A stretch of DNA of 19,369 bases, from positions 1 to 19,369 of the forward strand of contig JAPEVC010000386.1 of the NCBI GenBank assembly GCA_027946555.1. Reading direction: 5' to 3'. The first letter of the stretch is position 1. The number at the start of each line of letters is the position of its first letter. A program made the translations under genes and the position numbers. Shown in pieces: positions 18,046 to 19,369 of the stretch. Source of the stretch: Gnomoniopsis sp. IMI 355080. Its lineage: Eukaryota > Ascomycota > Sordariomycetes > Diaporthales > Gnomoniaceae. Under the pieces are notes generated by a model. It saw only the letters and a program-made list of their open reading frames with translations. It was not told where the DNA came from and did no database searches.

Positions 18046-19369
18046 CTGTGATAGACGGTACTTTTCATGCCGGCAGGCGTTGGTATCAAGTATAGAACGG
18101 TGAGCTGCGGCGCCATGGTGTCGACAGACACTGGGTCATGGGTGCCGAAGCATGAACACCGCGCACTGCTGGGAGCATACCAAGGACAAACGGATATTGG
18201 AGTTTCGGTTGATGAATCATGAGGGAGGCGTATTCATGATAAATTTTGGAATGGATTGCGGATACATTATACAGACAAACGTGACAAAAATTGTCGTCAG
18301 GTTTGAAGGACCGGTCGTTGCATCAGGTGCGCCTGAGAGGGTGCTTCTATTTGGGCCGCTTCCCTTTCCATTATCAAATTGGTTGCGAGTGGCGCCTATT
18401 AGGCATGAAGCAATTGCAGGTGCAGAGACACGTGGTGATCTGTGTGACGAGTTGGCGAGGCCGTCCGGACCGTTCGGACATGACCCGCCTGGACATTGTT
18501 GAAAGCGAGGCCAGTGCGAGGGCCCTTGAAGGTTGGCGGCTCGGACGAGGGATTTGCCGTATTCCTCCGAGTCGGCGACTCGGGGTACAGGGAGCAGTAA
18601 CCGAGACGATACACCAAGGCGTGCGTGCCCTTGCATAGTTCATGCAGTATTTTTTGATGGTATCCGAGTGTACACTTGTGTGTCTCGCATGTCGTTTCCC
18701 AAGGCAAGCTGTACTTATTAGTAAAGGGCACGCACGGCTGTATGCACTGACTGGCGGGCTGGGCGGTGGAAGATGATGCCCTACTATGTACGCAGGTCAT
18801 GACAGGAAGCTGCGCAGGGGTTAGGTAGGGGTACCTAATCAATTTACACAAGACCACCAGCCATGTGGCTTGTTTGTGCTGACTGCAGCAGCAATGCTAC
18901 CCTGTCGCAGGATTTGTTTTATCAGATCAGATCCCGGAGAAAACAGAGTATCAGAGTGCACGTGTGCTGCGGCAGATGGAAGCACCCCAGACTCTTTGCC
19001 TGATAGCGAACAGCGCACACTTTGGAGAATCCAGTTGCTCCTATGTATAAAAGAAGTACCCCTATCATTTATCCATCGTATAGTACGTAGGTAATTTAAT
19101 AGATGACAAGCGTGAATTCGGCCAAGGAACGGGAACAAACAGGTCCGAGAGGTCCGAGGTTGCTAAGGGCGACAGACGTAGGCAGGTAGAGGGAGATTTG
19201 GCCCCTGGTCAGCAAGCTCCGAAATACGGTGGCCTTTTTTTTTTATCAGATGGCCATTGGGACCACTTAAAAAGAGATGTGTAGGTACAGTACCCAGAGT
19301 ACATGGCAGTATGTAGCACGAACGGTACGGTGCCGGAGCGGGTAGAAGTGCGGCAGGGCGGGTTGGGTG
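18046..19369. other. 1.3 kb downstream of ATG9, no supportable gene
   Basis: This holds the ATG9 3'UTR and unassigned DNA. Frames of 116 to 152 codons (18152-18502 +, 18636-18217 -, 18857-18399 -) overlap one another and match no family I know. GTAC/TAGGTA-type motifs recur (about 18783-18793, 18823-18838, 19083-19092, 19176-19190). A tandem 9-mer duplication (19141-19158) and a run of ten T (19235-19244) lie near the right edge. Confidence 0.55.
19141..19158 (+). repeat. Tandem duplication of AGGTCCGAG
   Basis: Two exact, adjacent copies of AGGTCCGAG occupy 19141-19149 and 19150-19158. No function is evident. Confidence 0.5.

Noticed and set aside
18217..18857. Minus-strand frames of 139 and 152 codons downstream of ATG9
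   Set aside because: Both overlap each other and a + strand frame, are compositionally biased and resemble no protein family.

Overview
The window reads as nuclear DNA of a filamentous ascomycete (Pezizomycotina). The evidence is compact genes with few, short spliceosomal introns (58 to 124 nt, GTRNGT-like donors, CTRAC branch sites 10 to 30 nt before the acceptor). The best recognisable proteins are the fungal forms of Emg1/Nep1, cystathionine gamma-synthase, Cog6, Atg9 and a Sap1/Yta6-type AAA ATPase. The class cannot be fixed from the sequence alone. TAGGTAC-like motifs in the right-hand intergenic DNA are a weak hint of Sordariomycetes.

Layout, left to right: EMG1 (+, 191-1067, one intron); a 2.4 kb stretch without a convincing gene; an intronless gene for a VOC/glyoxalase-fold protein with a hydrophobic segment and a long Ser/Arg-rich tail (+, 3485-5068); cystathionine gamma-synthase (+, 6027-7911, a 16-codon first exon then one large exon); mitochondrial ribosomal protein uS17m (+, 8307-8959, one intron); a MIT-domain AAA ATPase (-, 11786-9248, two introns), convergent with uS17m; COG6 (-, 14519-12387, intronless); ATG9 (+, 15333-18045, one intron), divergent from COG6; then 1.3 kb without a supportable gene.

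These are mostly housekeeping genes, each with its own promoter: 40S ribosome assembly (EMG1), mitochondrial translation (uS17m), methionine and cysteine metabolism (CGS), Golgi tethering (COG6), autophagosome membrane supply (ATG9), and an MIT-AAA machine of unknown substrate. The part with most internal logic is the right half. COG6 and ATG9 share one 813-bp divergent promoter region, and the COG complex is known in yeast to be needed for Atg9 trafficking. No virus, transposon, CRISPR array, rRNA or tRNA gene was found, and nothing amounts to a clearly new multi-gene system. The observations most worth following are the COG6-ATG9 shared promoter with its 10-bp-phased repeat, its possible 5'UTR intron and its overlapping uORFs, and the VOC-transmembrane-disordered fusion protein.
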